In this document: positions 17,853-26,776 of the stretch, in pieces
Numbering within the stretch: position 1 is the first letter of the stretch
Layout: every line of letters starts with the position of its first letter
Origin: Nocardia rhamnosiphila NBRC 108938
GTDB lineage: Bacteria; Actinomycetota; Actinomycetes; Mycobacteriales; Mycobacteriaceae
Direction of reading: 5' to 3'
Assembly (NCBI RefSeq): GCF_000720425.1
Contig: NZ_JOAJ01000001.1
Location: 868,001-932,000, forward strand
DNA: 64,000 nucleotides
The notes under the pieces: generated by a model
What the model was told of the DNA's origin: nothing
The model's database searches: none
Seen by the model: the letters and a program-made list of their open reading frames with translations, nothing else
Position numbers and translations under genes: made by a program

Positions 17853-18911
17853 ATGAGCAATGAGCAGATGAGCGCAGTGGTCATTCCCGAATTCGGTCCG
17901 GCCGAGGTGCTGCGGCCGACGACCCTCGCCGTCCCCGAGCCCGGACCGGGACAGGTCGCCATCGATGTGGCCTACGCCGGCGCGAACTTCGCCGAGATCC
18001 TGTACCGGCAGGGTGTGGTGGACATCGCGCTGCCCTTCGTTCCGGGAATCGAGGTCTCCGGCCGGATCCGCGCGCTGGGGCCGGGAGTCGAAGGGCTGTC
18101 GGTGGGCGACCCCGTCGCCGCCCTGACCATCGTGGACAGTGGCGGGTACGCCGAGGTGGTGGTCACCGCCGCCGACCTGGTCGTCCCGTTCGACGAGACG
18201 CGCCTGAGCCCGGCCGTGGCCGCGGCGGTGCCGTCCAACAGCACGACCGCGTTCCTGGTGCTGGACCGGGTCGCCCGGATCGAGCCGGGTGAGAGCGTGC
18301 TGGTGCACGCGGCGGCCGGGGGAGTGGGTAGCCAGTTGGGCCGGGCCGCCCGGCTACTGGGTGCGGGCCGGGTGGTCGGCACGGTCGGCAGTCCCGCCAA
18401 GAAGGAGATCGCCGGGCAGTTCGGCTACGACGAGGTGATCCTGCGCGAGGAACTCGCCGCCGCGGGAGAGTTCGATATCGTCGTCGATATGGTCGGCGGC
18501 CCCACCCGCCGGGCGAGCCTGGACCGGCTCGCGCCGATGGGCCGGATGGTGGTGATGGGCAATGCGTCCGGCGCCGCCGATGTGGGTCTGTCCGCCAACG
18601 AGCTGTGGTTCACCAACAAGACGGTCTCCGGTTTCAATCTGGCCGCCTTCGCCGCCGCCCACCCCGTGGAAACCGGTGTCGCGCTGCGGCGGGCGGTTAC
18701 CGCGGTGACCGCGGGGGAACTGACTGTCCAGGTGGCCACACTCGCTCTGGACCGGGTGGCCGAGGCGCACCGGCGCATCGAATCGGGTGCCACCACAGGC
18801 AAACTGGTTCTGGAGGTCGCGCCGTCCCGGCCCGGGTCGCGCGGGCTCGGGCCGGGACGCGGCGCGGTGGCCGATAAGTTCGCCACGGCCGTGAACATGC
18901 CGACCCCGTAG
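17853..18911 (+). CDS. Quinone oxidoreductase-like MDR family dehydrogenase
   Basis: 352-residue zinc-independent medium-chain reductase (QOR-like). Visible are the N-terminal GroES-like fold (VIPEFGPAEVLRP, PFVPGIEVSGRI), the NADPH Rossmann motif HAAAGGVGSQLGRAA near residue 150, and a C-terminal ESGATTGKLVLEV. No zinc-ligand pattern was seen. About 30 extra Pro/Gly/Arg-rich residues follow the usual end. It lies 40 bp after the XRE/MmyB-like gene, its likely regulator. Confidence 0.88.
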   Translation: MSNEQMSAVVIPEFGPAEVLRPTTLAVPEPGPGQVAIDVAYAGANFAEILYRQGVVDIALPFVPGIEVSGRIRALGPGVEGLSVGDPVAALTIVDSGGYAEVVVTAADLVVPFDETRLSPAVAAAVPSNSTTAFLVLDRVARIEPGESVLVHAAAGGVGSQLGRAARLLGAGRVVGTVGSPAKKEIAGQFGYDEVILREELAAAGEFDIVVDMVGGPTRRASLDRLAPMGRMVVMGNASGAADVGLSANELWFTNKTVSGFNLAAFAAAHPVETGVALRRAVTAVTAGELTVQVATLALDRVAEAHRRIESGATTGKLVLEVAPSRPGSRGLGPGRGAVADKFATAVNMPTP

Positions 18912-19097
18912 GGACCGCCCTTCTGATGCAGGATCAGTCGGGACCCATGAACAGACAAGACCGGGACCGCCGGCTCCGGCCGCCACGTGTACGTACCACC
19001 CTGGCGATGAATCCGGCCTCACTGTTCCGTTCGGTCCGCCCTACCGGGCAGGGCTATGACACCTCGGGTGTCAGGAACGGCCGCGCGGCGGTGTTTA

Positions 19098-19472
19098 CTA
19101 CTGGCCGTTCGGTCGGCGGCCCAGCAGGTCGTAGACCAGCACCCCGGCGGGGTCGTACCAGCCGCCCGGCCCTTGGGTGTAGAGCAGGTTTCCCTCGGCG
19201 TCGTACCACGCACCGTCGCGCAGGGTCGAGCCCTCGGCGTCGGTTCCGGCGTGGACATCGTCGGCGCGGGCCTGGATCTGTTCCCGGAGTTTCGGGTCGA
19301 TATCGTCCACCGATCCGGGATCGGGAGCGGTGGCGCGAGCTTCGCGTTGGGCAGCGTCCAGTTGGTCGAACGATGCGCGGGCGCGCGCGAGCTGTTCGGG
19401 GGTGGGGGTGAGTCCGAGGGCTTCGGCTTCTTGGCGGCTGTAGTAGGTGCGGCCGCCGATCTGTTCGGGCAT
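19098..19472 (-). CDS. Hypothetical protein with two WYDxxG repeats
   Basis: 124-residue acidic soluble protein not recognised as a known family. The middle is helical (TPEQLARARASFDQLDAAQREA). The C-terminus repeats one element: GAWYDAEGNLLYTQ and GGWYDPAGVLVYD, about 18 residues apart. Codon choice and the ATG with a hairpin upstream suggest a real gene. It is divergent from the ECF sigma factor. No function is proposed. Confidence 0.65.
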   Translation of the reverse strand: MPEQIGGRTYYSRQEAEALGLTPTPEQLARARASFDQLDAAQREARATAPDPGSVDDIDPKLREQIQARADDVHAGTDAEGSTLRDGAWYDAEGNLLYTQGPGGWYDPAGVLVYDLLGRRPNGQ

Positions 19473-19483
19473 AACCTGGGTCG

Positions 19484-19507
19484 TGGGACCGATCGATTCC
19501 GGTCCCA
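19484..19507. promoter_or_regulatory. Inverted repeat upstream of hypothetical gene
   Basis: TGGGACCG and CGGTCCCA form a perfect 8-bp dyad with an 8-bp spacer (ATCGATTC), 11 bp upstream of the hypothetical gene start on the minus strand. Flanking ACCTGGG/CCCAGGT allows alternative pairing. It could be an operator or a 5'-leader hairpin. Confidence 0.4.
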
Positions 19508-19688
19508 GGTCTGTGTCGGTGGTGAGGTCGGCAAGGTCGAGGCCTCGGCGTTCGGCGGCGCGGAGTTGGCGGCCGCGGACCGCGCGGGCGCGTCGAGCAT
19601 GGTGACCAGGTACACCAGGCAGCGTGTTACGGCAGCGCCGCGAGCGGCGTCTGATGGTGACACTGTCGAGAGAAAGCAGGAGCCACCC

Positions 19689-20603
19689 ATGGACGGTTCA
19701 GTGCAGACCACGCCCGGCGACGATTCCGCCGGTGGGCCCGACCCCGCCACCGAACTCTTCGTGGCCCATCGCAACCTGCTGTTCACCGTCGCCTACGAAA
19801 TGCTCGGCTCGGCCGCCGACGCCGAGGACGTGCTCCAGGAGACCTGGCTGCGCTGGGCCGGCGTCGACCTCGGTGCGGTCCGGGATCATCGTGCCTACCT
19901 GGTGCGGATCACCACGCGGCAGGCGTTGGACCGCCTGCGTTCCCTCGGCCGGCGCCGGGAGTCCTATGTCGGCCCGTGGCTACCCGAGCCGCTGCTGACC
20001 GCACCCGATGTGGCCGAGGATGTCGAACTGGCCGACAGCGTATCGATGGCGATGCTGCTGGTCCTGGAGACACTCGCCCCCGTGGAACGTGCGGTGTTCG
20101 TACTGCACGAGGTGTTCGGACTGGACCACGCGGAGATCGCCGAGGCGGTCGACAAGACCCCGGCGGCGGTCCGCCAGATCGCCTACCGTGCCCGCTCCCA
20201 TATCGCGGCGCGGCGTCCCCGCGGTGCGGTCTCGGCGGCCGAGACCCGCAGTGCCCTCACGGCCTTCCAGCGGGCGGTCGATACGGGAGACCTGCGGAAT
20301 CTGCTCGATATCCTCGCCCCCGACGTAGTACTGCTGACCGACGGCGGCGGCGTCGTGCGGGCGGCGACGGCGCCGGTGGTGGGCTCCGGACCGGTCGCCG
20401 CGGTGCTGGGCCGGATCGCGGATGCCGCGGTCCTGCGTGCGGCCCGGATCAACGGACATCCGGCGCTGATCGTCGAACTCGACGGCAAGGCCGATACCGT
20501 TGTGGCGATGCGTATCGACGAGGGGCTGATCACCGGGCTGTACGCGGTCCGGAACCCGGTCAAGCTCGCGCGCCTGGATCGCGAGACCGCCCTGCGTCGC
20601 TGA
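19689..20603 (+). CDS. ECF41-type RNA polymerase sigma factor with SnoaL-like C-terminal domain
   Basis: 304 residues. Region 2 (ELFVAHRNLLFTVAYEMLGSAADAEDVLQETWLRW), linker WLPEP, region 4 (LAPVERAVFVLHEVFGLDHAEIAEAVDKTPAAVRQ), then a C-terminal SnoaL/NTF2-like domain with DGGG and NPVKL. WLPEP, DGGG and NPDKL-like signatures define the ECF41 group, where the C-terminal domain modulates activity in place of an anti-sigma factor. ATG 19689 follows AGGAG. ECF41 genes usually neighbour a carboxymuconolactone decarboxylase, oxidoreductase or epimerase gene; none is adjacent here. Confidence 0.92.
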   Translation: MDGSVQTTPGDDSAGGPDPATELFVAHRNLLFTVAYEMLGSAADAEDVLQETWLRWAGVDLGAVRDHRAYLVRITTRQALDRLRSLGRRRESYVGPWLPEPLLTAPDVAEDVELADSVSMAMLLVLETLAPVERAVFVLHEVFGLDHAEIAEAVDKTPAAVRQIAYRARSHIAARRPRGAVSAAETRSALTAFQRAVDTGDLRNLLDILAPDVVLLTDGGGVVRAATAPVVGSGPVAAVLGRIADAAVLRAARINGHPALIVELDGKADTVVAMRIDEGLITGLYAVRNPVKLARLDRETALRR

Positions 20604-20636
20604 CCGCCGGTCCTTCCCGGGACGCATCGCGGTGAC

Positions 20637-23120
20637 TCAGCGGCGGAGCAGATGGGTCAGCAACTGCCCGCTCTCCTCCAGCGACAGATGCGGTAGGTAC
20701 GCCCGGCCGACGGCGATCCCGATGGTCGGTAGTGCCGCGGCATCGGGGAACACCATGTACACGGGCCGGTGCCGCGGTTGGAACTTCGCCTTGAAGGCGA
20801 GCAGCGACCGGAAGCCGTAGACCGGTTCCAGGGTGCGGCCCAGCAGATCGAGCAAACTGTCGAGTGCGCTCCGGTCGAGGTCGGGTTCGGTGCTGTCGCC
20901 GGCCAGCGGTGCCCCGGACAGACTGAGGAACTCGAGCCGCTGTTCCTGGCCGGACAATGCGGCCGAGGCGATCAGGAATTCCATCGCCACGCGGAATCCG
21001 TCGCCCCGGCGCCGCATGAAATCCAGGGTGAGGCCGACGAGGGCGCCGTCCCGGTATACCGGCATCCAGGAGGTTACGGCGTGGATGTGGTCGTCGCGGT
21101 CGACGGCCAGCAGCAGCCGGACCTCGGGATCTCGGAGTTCGGCCAGACCTCCGAGGGTGAAGCCCATTTCCGGCAATCCTTTGTCCGCGACCCATTCCTC
21201 GGAGATCTCGACGATCTGCTCGGTCACCGCCAGCGGCGCCTCGGCGAACGTTGTCCACCTCGCCTCGATCCCCTCCTTGCCCGCTCGATTCAGGGCGGTT
21301 CGCACATCCTGGAACTTCTTGCCCTTGAACGCGAGATCGGCCAGATCGATGATCGTCTCCTCGGCGACCTGCAGGCAGCTCCAGCCGTGCTCCCGGGCGA
21401 GGGCCGCGGTATCGGGGCCGACAGAGTAGAAGCACGGAGTCCACCCGTTGCCGAGACACCAGGCCGCGAACTCGTCGGCCGCCGCGGCCAGCCCGTGGTG
21501 TGCACCGATCGGATCGGTCGTGGTCAGTGCGACACCGGAATGCACCCGATAGGCCACCGCGTGCCGGCCGTCCGCGCTGAACCAGTACCTGTTTCCGGCC
21601 CAAGTGCTCATCCACGACAGGGAACCGCCGCCCGGGTCGTGCAACAGCTCCCGCACCCGTCGCTCACCGCCGAGGTCGTATCCGGCCGGTGGGGTGAAGA
21701 AACTGCGCAGCATCAACAGGCCCAACATCACCCAGACGAGCACGCCGATCCACTCGAACAGCAGGGTGGCCGCCGGGGTCAGCGGCAGGACCGGCGGTTC
21801 GAAGAGCTGGAGGTACACCGGCGGTAGCAGCCGCAACGGGGCATCACGCAGCAGGGTGCCGACCCCGGGTTCGCGGTCGAAACCGCCGGTGAGCAGTGTC
21901 CCGGCCACCACGTAGATCGTGAGCGCGGCCCCCGCCGCGGCGAGCGTGCCCAGCCAGACCCGGCGATACGTTCCGCGTGCGGCGCGCACATCGAAGAGCC
22001 GCCGGGTGGCCAGCAACAGCACGAGGACCGCGATCAGGGCGAGCAGCGGAGCGAAATCCCGGTACACCGTACTGTGCCGATGGATGCCGTAGAGCACCCA
22101 GCGCGCCTCGTCCTGCTCGATGGTCCGCACGACCACACTGACGCCGGCGAGGCCGAGAAGCACGATATGCCCGCCGACCGAGAGCAGCCAGGCCGCTCGC
22201 CGGCCGCGACGCAGTCCCTCGGCCGCGACGAGCAGCAGCAATGACGGCAGGATGTTCATGGTCAGCGGTCCGACACCGGACAGGCGCAGTGCCTGCTGCC
22301 CTTTGCGGCACTCGTCGTGCAGGACCGGATCGGCACAGATGTCGACCAGCTCGCGCGCGCTGTAGGGCACCTGATCGAACAGTTCACGCAGGGACGACAG
22401 GGGCCCGATGGCATGCGGGGAGAATGCGGCGAAGATCGGGCCGAGGACACTGGCCGCGACGACGAGAGCGACGAGTGTGCGGCGCTCGCGGATCGTTCCG
22501 CCGAGCACCGGGCTGCGCGCGGAGCGCCCGAACAACAGCGGTCCGATGAGCAGGCCCGCGAGCGCGACACACAATCGCGTCATATCCGGCAGATGCCCGG
22601 CGAACAGGGCCGTGGTCACCAGGATCACCAGCAGCAGCGCGCGGATACGCCGGCGCCACAGAGTGTGCATCGCCGCGCTGGCGGCGAGCAGCGCCCCGAA
22701 GATCCAGGGCAGCGGGTCCGCTGTCAGGTGGCCGTGCAGTTCCAGACCCCAGGAGTTCGGCACCGCCGACGCGAGCCGCGCCGCGGCCAGCGCCAGCGCG
22801 GCGCCCGCGCCCTGGGCGGCGAATACCGCGATCGCGAAACGCCGGCTGCCGATACGCTGTTCCACCGGCACCGCGACAGCGAGGACGAACACCGTCGCCA
22901 GCAGATAGCCGCCCGCCCCGGAAGCGAACAGTCCCGAGGTCCACAGGGTCCAGACATACCCTGTGTCGAGGGCCGGGAGGCCGAGCGAGACGTGCGCGGC
23001 CAGCTCATGCGACGGGCCCTTCGCCCACGCTCCGGTGATCACCGCGAGAATCCAGATGACCGCCAGCAGCCCGAGGGAGACGGGTGCGCGGGAGAGCCCC
23101 GCTGCGACGCGGGTCGTCAC
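20637..23120 (-). CDS. Aminoacyl-phosphatidylglycerol synthase-like membrane protein (DUF2156/MprF C-terminal domain)
   Basis: 827-residue polytopic protein. Multiple hydrophobic helices fill about residues 10-510, then the cytosolic LPG_synthase_C/DUF2156 domain: TWAGNRYWFSADGRHAVAYR, TTDPIG, GWSCLQVAEETIIDLADLAFKGKKFQDVRTALN and MVFPDAAALPTI. Such domains use aminoacyl-tRNA to modify phosphatidylglycerol or diacylglycerol, changing envelope charge. No lysyl-tRNA-synthetase domain is fused, unlike mycobacterial LysX. GTG 23120 overlaps the esterase stop by 4 bp (GTGA). Substrate amino acid and lipid are unknown. Confidence 0.82.
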   Translation of the reverse strand: MTTRVAAGLSRAPVSLGLLAVIWILAVITGAWAKGPSHELAAHVSLGLPALDTGYVWTLWTSGLFASGAGGYLLATVFVLAVAVPVEQRIGSRRFAIAVFAAQGAGAALALAAARLASAVPNSWGLELHGHLTADPLPWIFGALLAASAAMHTLWRRRIRALLLVILVTTALFAGHLPDMTRLCVALAGLLIGPLLFGRSARSPVLGGTIRERRTLVALVVAASVLGPIFAAFSPHAIGPLSSLRELFDQVPYSARELVDICADPVLHDECRKGQQALRLSGVGPLTMNILPSLLLLVAAEGLRRGRRAAWLLSVGGHIVLLGLAGVSVVVRTIEQDEARWVLYGIHRHSTVYRDFAPLLALIAVLVLLLATRRLFDVRAARGTYRRVWLGTLAAAGAALTIYVVAGTLLTGGFDREPGVGTLLRDAPLRLLPPVYLQLFEPPVLPLTPAATLLFEWIGVLVWVMLGLLMLRSFFTPPAGYDLGGERRVRELLHDPGGGSLSWMSTWAGNRYWFSADGRHAVAYRVHSGVALTTTDPIGAHHGLAAAADEFAAWCLGNGWTPCFYSVGPDTAALAREHGWSCLQVAEETIIDLADLAFKGKKFQDVRTALNRAGKEGIEARWTTFAEAPLAVTEQIVEISEEWVADKGLPEMGFTLGGLAELRDPEVRLLLAVDRDDHIHAVTSWMPVYRDGALVGLTLDFMRRRGDGFRVAMEFLIASAALSGQEQRLEFLSLSGAPLAGDSTEPDLDRSALDSLLDLLGRTLEPVYGFRSLLAFKAKFQPRHRPVYMVFPDAAALPTIGIAVGRAYLPHLSLEESGQLLTHLLRR

Positions 23121-24448
23121 GACGCGTCCAGACCGAGACGGTGGCCGAGCCACGGCAGCTCCTTCTCCAGACCGGCGGACCACACGGCGAAACTGTGCCC
23201 GCCGGGCAGTTCGGTGAGGTGGACATCCATTCCGGCAGCGCGCGCGGCGTCGGCCAGCCGCTCGATCACGGCGCGGTATTCGGTGTCGCCGAGACCCACG
23301 ACGAACGCGCCGGCGGAATCGGGGTAGCGATGGTGGGCCAGCAGATCGGCGGGGTTGTTCCGGGCGAAGGCGTCCGCGTCGCCGGCGAAGGCCTCCTGGA
23401 TCGTGGTCGTGCGATCGCCGAGCGTCGGTTCGGCCTGTCCGGACAGATCGAGGAAAGTGGGATAGACCTCGGGGCGGGTGGTGGCGAGTTGTAGCGCGCA
23501 GGTGCCGCCGTAGGAAAGCCCGCCCACTGCCCAACCGCGCGGATCCGGGTTCACCTGCAGATGGGTGCGTACCCAATTCGGTACGTCCACGGCCAGGTAG
23601 GTCGCGGCGTTACCGAGCCGCGAGTCGACACACAACGGATTGGCCAACCGGCCGCCGGTGCCGTCGGCGAGTACGACCACCGGCGCCAGCCCCCGGTGTG
23701 CGGCGGCATAGGCGTCCATGATGCGGGTCAGCCGGCCGCCGACGAGCCAGTCCTCGGTGCTGCCCGGCTGCCCGGCCAGCAGGACCAGCACCGGCAGGAC
23801 GGGCCGGGGCTCGGTGAAGTACGCCGGGGGCAGATAGATCCGCGCGTCACGGGCGGGGAACCGGGACACGGCACCCGGAACTGCGGCCCGGGTCACCGCG
23901 CCGGTCTCGGGCATATCGGCGGAGGGGGCCCAGTTCGCCGGTGCCGGAGATCCGCCGGGCACCGAGTGCGGTGCCAGCGCGGTATCGAACGGCACGGTCC
24001 GATAGTCGGTCATGCCGAGCGCGGTCCGCACCGTCGGGTACGCGTCGAATCCCGCGTTGATCCCGCCGGCGGCACAGAGCACAACCGCGGCGGCCGCCGC
24101 GACGAGCCCGGTCGCGACCAGTGGCCGCGACCGGTCCCGGCGCCGGACGAACCCGCGGCCGACGGCCAGTGCCACCGCGAGCACCGCAAGCCCCGACCAG
24201 ACGTAGACCGACGGGGGCAGGGGATCGGGAAAGGGCCGCCAGACCTTCTCGATGAGAACCGCGGCGAGTACCACCGAGAGCCCGGCCGCCGCCACCACGA
24301 CGGCGACCCCGGTACGCAACCAGCGACGATGCCGGCGGGCCACCAGCGCCGCCAGGCACACCGCCGTGCCGGCGACGAATACGTAGGTCGCCGCGGTCGT
24401 CGTCACGTGCAGGTCGAGTACCGCGTCGACGAGCCCGGACCACGACAT
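23117..24448 (-). CDS. Membrane-anchored esterase of the antigen-85/esterase-D type
   Basis: 443 residues: four predicted N-terminal membrane helices (about 20-130), then an extracytoplasmic alpha/beta hydrolase. Nucleophile S312 in GGLSYGG, probable acid D388 (GLGDTEY) and H418 (PGGHSF). It is translationally coupled to the aminoacyl-phosphatidylglycerol-synthase-like gene. Hydrolases removing amino acids from aminoacylated lipids accompany such synthases in other Gram-positives, so an 'eraser' role is a reasonable inference. A mycolyl/acyl esterase role is the alternative. ATG 24448. Confidence 0.83.
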   Translation of the reverse strand: MSWSGLVDAVLDLHVTTTAATYVFVAGTAVCLAALVARRHRRWLRTGVAVVVAAAGLSVVLAAVLIEKVWRPFPDPLPPSVYVWSGLAVLAVALAVGRGFVRRRDRSRPLVATGLVAAAAAVVLCAAGGINAGFDAYPTVRTALGMTDYRTVPFDTALAPHSVPGGSPAPANWAPSADMPETGAVTRAAVPGAVSRFPARDARIYLPPAYFTEPRPVLPVLVLLAGQPGSTEDWLVGGRLTRIMDAYAAAHRGLAPVVVLADGTGGRLANPLCVDSRLGNAATYLAVDVPNWVRTHLQVNPDPRGWAVGGLSYGGTCALQLATTRPEVYPTFLDLSGQAEPTLGDRTTTIQEAFAGDADAFARNNPADLLAHHRYPDSAGAFVVGLGDTEYRAVIERLADAARAAGMDVHLTELPGGHSFAVWSAGLEKELPWLGHRLGLDAS

Positions 24449-24621
24449 GACGTCCAGTATGCAGGCCCGCCGGGCCGGTGAGCGGGACGCGCGCCCGCCC
24501 GCGGAACACCGGCGGAAGTGAAGCAGGACAGCCGCCCATGGCCGCTGTGCGGAGCGTGCGCGCGAGGTCGGGCGGTAGGGAAGTGGGCCGACCGATCGCG
24601 GCTCCGCACATCACCTCCGGG

Positions 24622-25431
24622 TTACCGGTGGGGTGTCCGGGCGGGATACGAGGAGGCGAACTGTTTCGGCGTCGCGCCGATCATTCGCTTGAAATGCCGG
24701 TTCAGATGTGATTGGTCGTGGAATCCGGCCGCGACCGCCACTTCGGCCGGTCGGCGGCCCTCGAGCAACAGCCGGCGGGCCAGATCGATCCGCCGGCCGA
24801 TCAGATACCGATGCGGTGCGATACCGAACTCGCGGGAGAACGCGCGGACCAGATGCGCCGGGTCCGCGTAGAGAATACGGCCGGCCTGCGCCAGGGTGAT
24901 TCCGGCGACCGAGTGCTCGTCGAGGAGTGCGCGCAGGTCACGGGCCAGGGAGGGGTCGCGGTGCGGCGGCGGGGGCGGACGCCTGCGGCGTAGCCGGCTC
25001 TGCAGGCGTTCGAGTACGAAGGTCAGGCGGCTCTCGGCTTCCAACTCGTCACCGGGATACCGCAGCGTCTGGTGCAGCCGGTGGATCCGATCGCGCAGGA
25101 TCGGGTCCCGGGTGCTCGGAGTATCGACCGCCGGGCCGATACCGGAGAGCCGGGTGTCCTCGATGTAGAGCACGCGTTTACGGAATCCCGCGGGCCCGGC
25201 CGCCCGGCCGTCGTGCGGCACATGCGGCGGCAGCAATGTCACCCAGTGCTCGACCGAGCCGTGCTCCCGGCCGTTCAACTCGTAGCTGATCGCACCGGAA
25301 TCGACGATGAGCAGGGTCCACGCGTCGTGGGTGTGCGGGGGATAGGCGTGGTCGGTGAAGCGGGCGTGGAACACCTCGTGGATACCCTCGATCCGCGGTC
25401 GCCACGCGGTGATCTCCGGTACGTGCACCAC
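24622..25431 (-). CDS. AraC family transcriptional regulator
   Basis: About 269 residues: N-terminal cupin-like sensor (HDAWTLLIVDSGAISYELNGREHG, TLLPPHVPHDGR) and C-terminal double-HTH AraC domain (VAVAAGFHDQSHLNRHFKRMIGATPKQFASS). The start is uncertain: adjacent in-frame GTGs at 25431 and 25428 are both possible. I avoided an ATG at 25500 because it would overlap the divergent DUF2000 gene. AraC next to DUF2000 is a recurrent pair in actinomycetes, as I recall. Confidence 0.88.
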   Translation of the reverse strand: MVHVPEITAWRPRIEGIHEVFHARFTDHAYPPHTHDAWTLLIVDSGAISYELNGREHGSVEHWVTLLPPHVPHDGRAAGPAGFRKRVLYIEDTRLSGIGPAVDTPSTRDPILRDRIHRLHQTLRYPGDELEAESRLTFVLERLQSRLRRRRPPPPPHRDPSLARDLRALLDEHSVAGITLAQAGRILYADPAHLVRAFSREFGIAPHRYLIGRRIDLARRLLLEGRRPAEVAVAAGFHDQSHLNRHFKRMIGATPKQFASSYPARTPHR

Positions 25432-25481
25432 ATCAAGAACGTACAAGACCAGCTGTGTGGGCGATCGGCAGGATCGGCGGA

Positions 25482-25913
25482 GTGGAGACAGACACCTCAC
25501 CCGTTCGATTCGACACCAAGATCGCCGTACTGCTGCGCGAGGACCTCGCCGGCTGGCAACGCCTCAATGTCTCGGCGTTTCTCGTCAGTGGGATCGCCGC
25601 CGCGAATCCGGGCCTCATCGGCGCGCCGTACGCCGACGCGGACGGCACCGGATACCTGCCGATGTTCGGTCAGCCGGTCCTCGTGTTCGCCGGTACGAAG
25701 GAGACCCTGCGCACCGCGCAGACACGCGCACTCGACCGCGGGCTCGCCCTCTCGATATTCACCGCCGATCTCTTCGCCACCGGCAACGATCACGACAACC
25801 GCGCCGCGGTCGGGGCCGTGGGCCGAAACGACCTCGACCTGGTCGGTCTGGCGCTGTACGCGGACCGCAAGCTCGTCGACAAGGTCGTGAAGGGCGCGCG
25901 TATGCACCCGTGA
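25482..25913 (+). CDS. DUF2000 family protein
   Basis: 143-residue small protein matching the DUF2000 pattern: RFDTKIAVLLREDLAGWQRLNV, GAPYADADGTGYLPMFGQPVLVF and a C-terminal GLALYADRKLVDK. The family has a peptidyl-tRNA-hydrolase-like fold and unknown role. GTG 25482 begins the conserved part; an in-frame GTG at 25455 is an alternative. It is divergent from the AraC regulator, which probably controls it. Confidence 0.85.
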   Translation: METDTSPVRFDTKIAVLLREDLAGWQRLNVSAFLVSGIAAANPGLIGAPYADADGTGYLPMFGQPVLVFAGTKETLRTAQTRALDRGLALSIFTADLFATGNDHDNRAAVGAVGRNDLDLVGLALYADRKLVDKVVKGARMHP

Positions 25914-25945
25914 CGCTGTGCGCCCCGACCCCTCCGCGACGCTCG

Positions 25946-26071
25946 GCTCAATGCGGCGTGGCCCCCGAGAACTACCCCGAGACCCGCGGCCCGGGCGGCG
26001 TCGGCCTCGTCGGCGAAATCATCATCGGCCTCCGACGGACGCAGGACACCGGCGGGGACGAGCAGGACCAT
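25946..26071 (-). pseudogene. 5' remnant of an ATP-grasp-domain gene (putative)
   Basis: On the minus strand an ATG at 26071, preceded by GGAAACGG, starts about 42 codons reading LLVPAGVLRPSEADDDFADE and then ADAARAAGLGVVLGGHAAL. This matches the start of actinomycete ATP-grasp proteins as I remember them (LLVP.DVLRPR..DEHFA.EA.AARAAG). After about 25946 the frame becomes Arg-rich and non-homologous, abutting the DUF2000 3' end. The rest of the gene (about 240 residues) is missing. It is either a truncated pseudogene or a chance peptide. Confidence 0.45.
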
Positions 26072-26182
26072 GTCCGTTTCCTGCTCATCCCCCGGGGCGG
26101 GCGCCACGGAATCACCCGCGGCGGGCAGGAGCGGCCCGGGCTCCGCGACCGCGCCCGCCGGACCGGCGAGCGGACTGCCGTT

Positions 26183-26776
26183 CTACCGGCTCGCGTACAC
26201 GACGAGAAGGTCACGCATGGCGCGGATCTCCCGGTTGGCCTCGTTCAACGCGGTGCGTAACCGGTGGTTCTCGTCGAGCAGGTCGTCGAGTCCGTGCGCG
26301 GAGTCCACGGCGGTTCCCGCAGGGCGCACCCGCACCAGTTCGGCCGTGGGCTCGGCGGTGGTCGCCGGCGCCGGTTCAGTGGTTTCGGCGGTGATTTCCG
26401 GTGCCGGGCCGGCGGTTTCCGGCGCCGCCTCGGTGGGCTCGGCCACCACGGCCTCGGCCATGTTCTCCGCCGGTTCCGTGGCGGCTTGCGCCGTCTCGGT
26501 CTCGGCGGCGACCGGTTTGGTGGTCACCTTGCCGGCACCGCGGGTACGGCGGCGGGGTTTGGCGGGCGCCGGAGTGTCCGCGACCGGTGCGGTGTCGGCG
26601 CTTTCGGAAAGTCCCGCGGCGCGGACCCAATTGGCGAGTGTGTTCGTGGCGGGAAGCCCGCCTTCGCGTTCGGAGACCTGCGTGCACGCCGCATTGAGCG
26701 ATTTACCCTGGGCGAGGAGTTTGTTCACTCGGTTGACGAGTTTGGTCTGTTCTCTTTTCGAGTAACGCACTGCCAT
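26183..26776 (-). CDS. HTH/coiled-coil protein resembling IS3-type OrfA
   Basis: 197 residues. The first about 55 resemble the HTH of IS3-family OrfA transposase subunits (REQTKLVNRVNKLLAQGKSLN..TNTLANWVRAAGL). An Ala/Glu/Thr/Pro-rich low-complexity linker covers 65-150. The C-terminus is a short leucine-zipper-like helix (LLDENHRLRTALNEANREIRAM), also typical of OrfA. No OrfB/DDE gene or terminal repeats follow, and the linker is atypical, so this may be a domesticated DNA-binding protein. ATG 26776. Confidence 0.65.
   Translation of the reverse strand: MAVRYSKREQTKLVNRVNKLLAQGKSLNAACTQVSEREGGLPATNTLANWVRAAGLSESADTAPVADTPAPAKPRRRTRGAGKVTTKPVAAETETAQAATEPAENMAEAVVAEPTEAAPETAGPAPEITAETTEPAPATTAEPTAELVRVRPAGTAVDSAHGLDDLLDENHRLRTALNEANREIRAMRDLLVVYASR

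Noticed and set aside
23121..23576. Longer start for the aminoacyl-lipid-synthase-like gene
   Set aside because: The upstream frame is antisense-frame shadow inside the esterase gene. GTG 23120 with the 4-bp overlap is the natural start.
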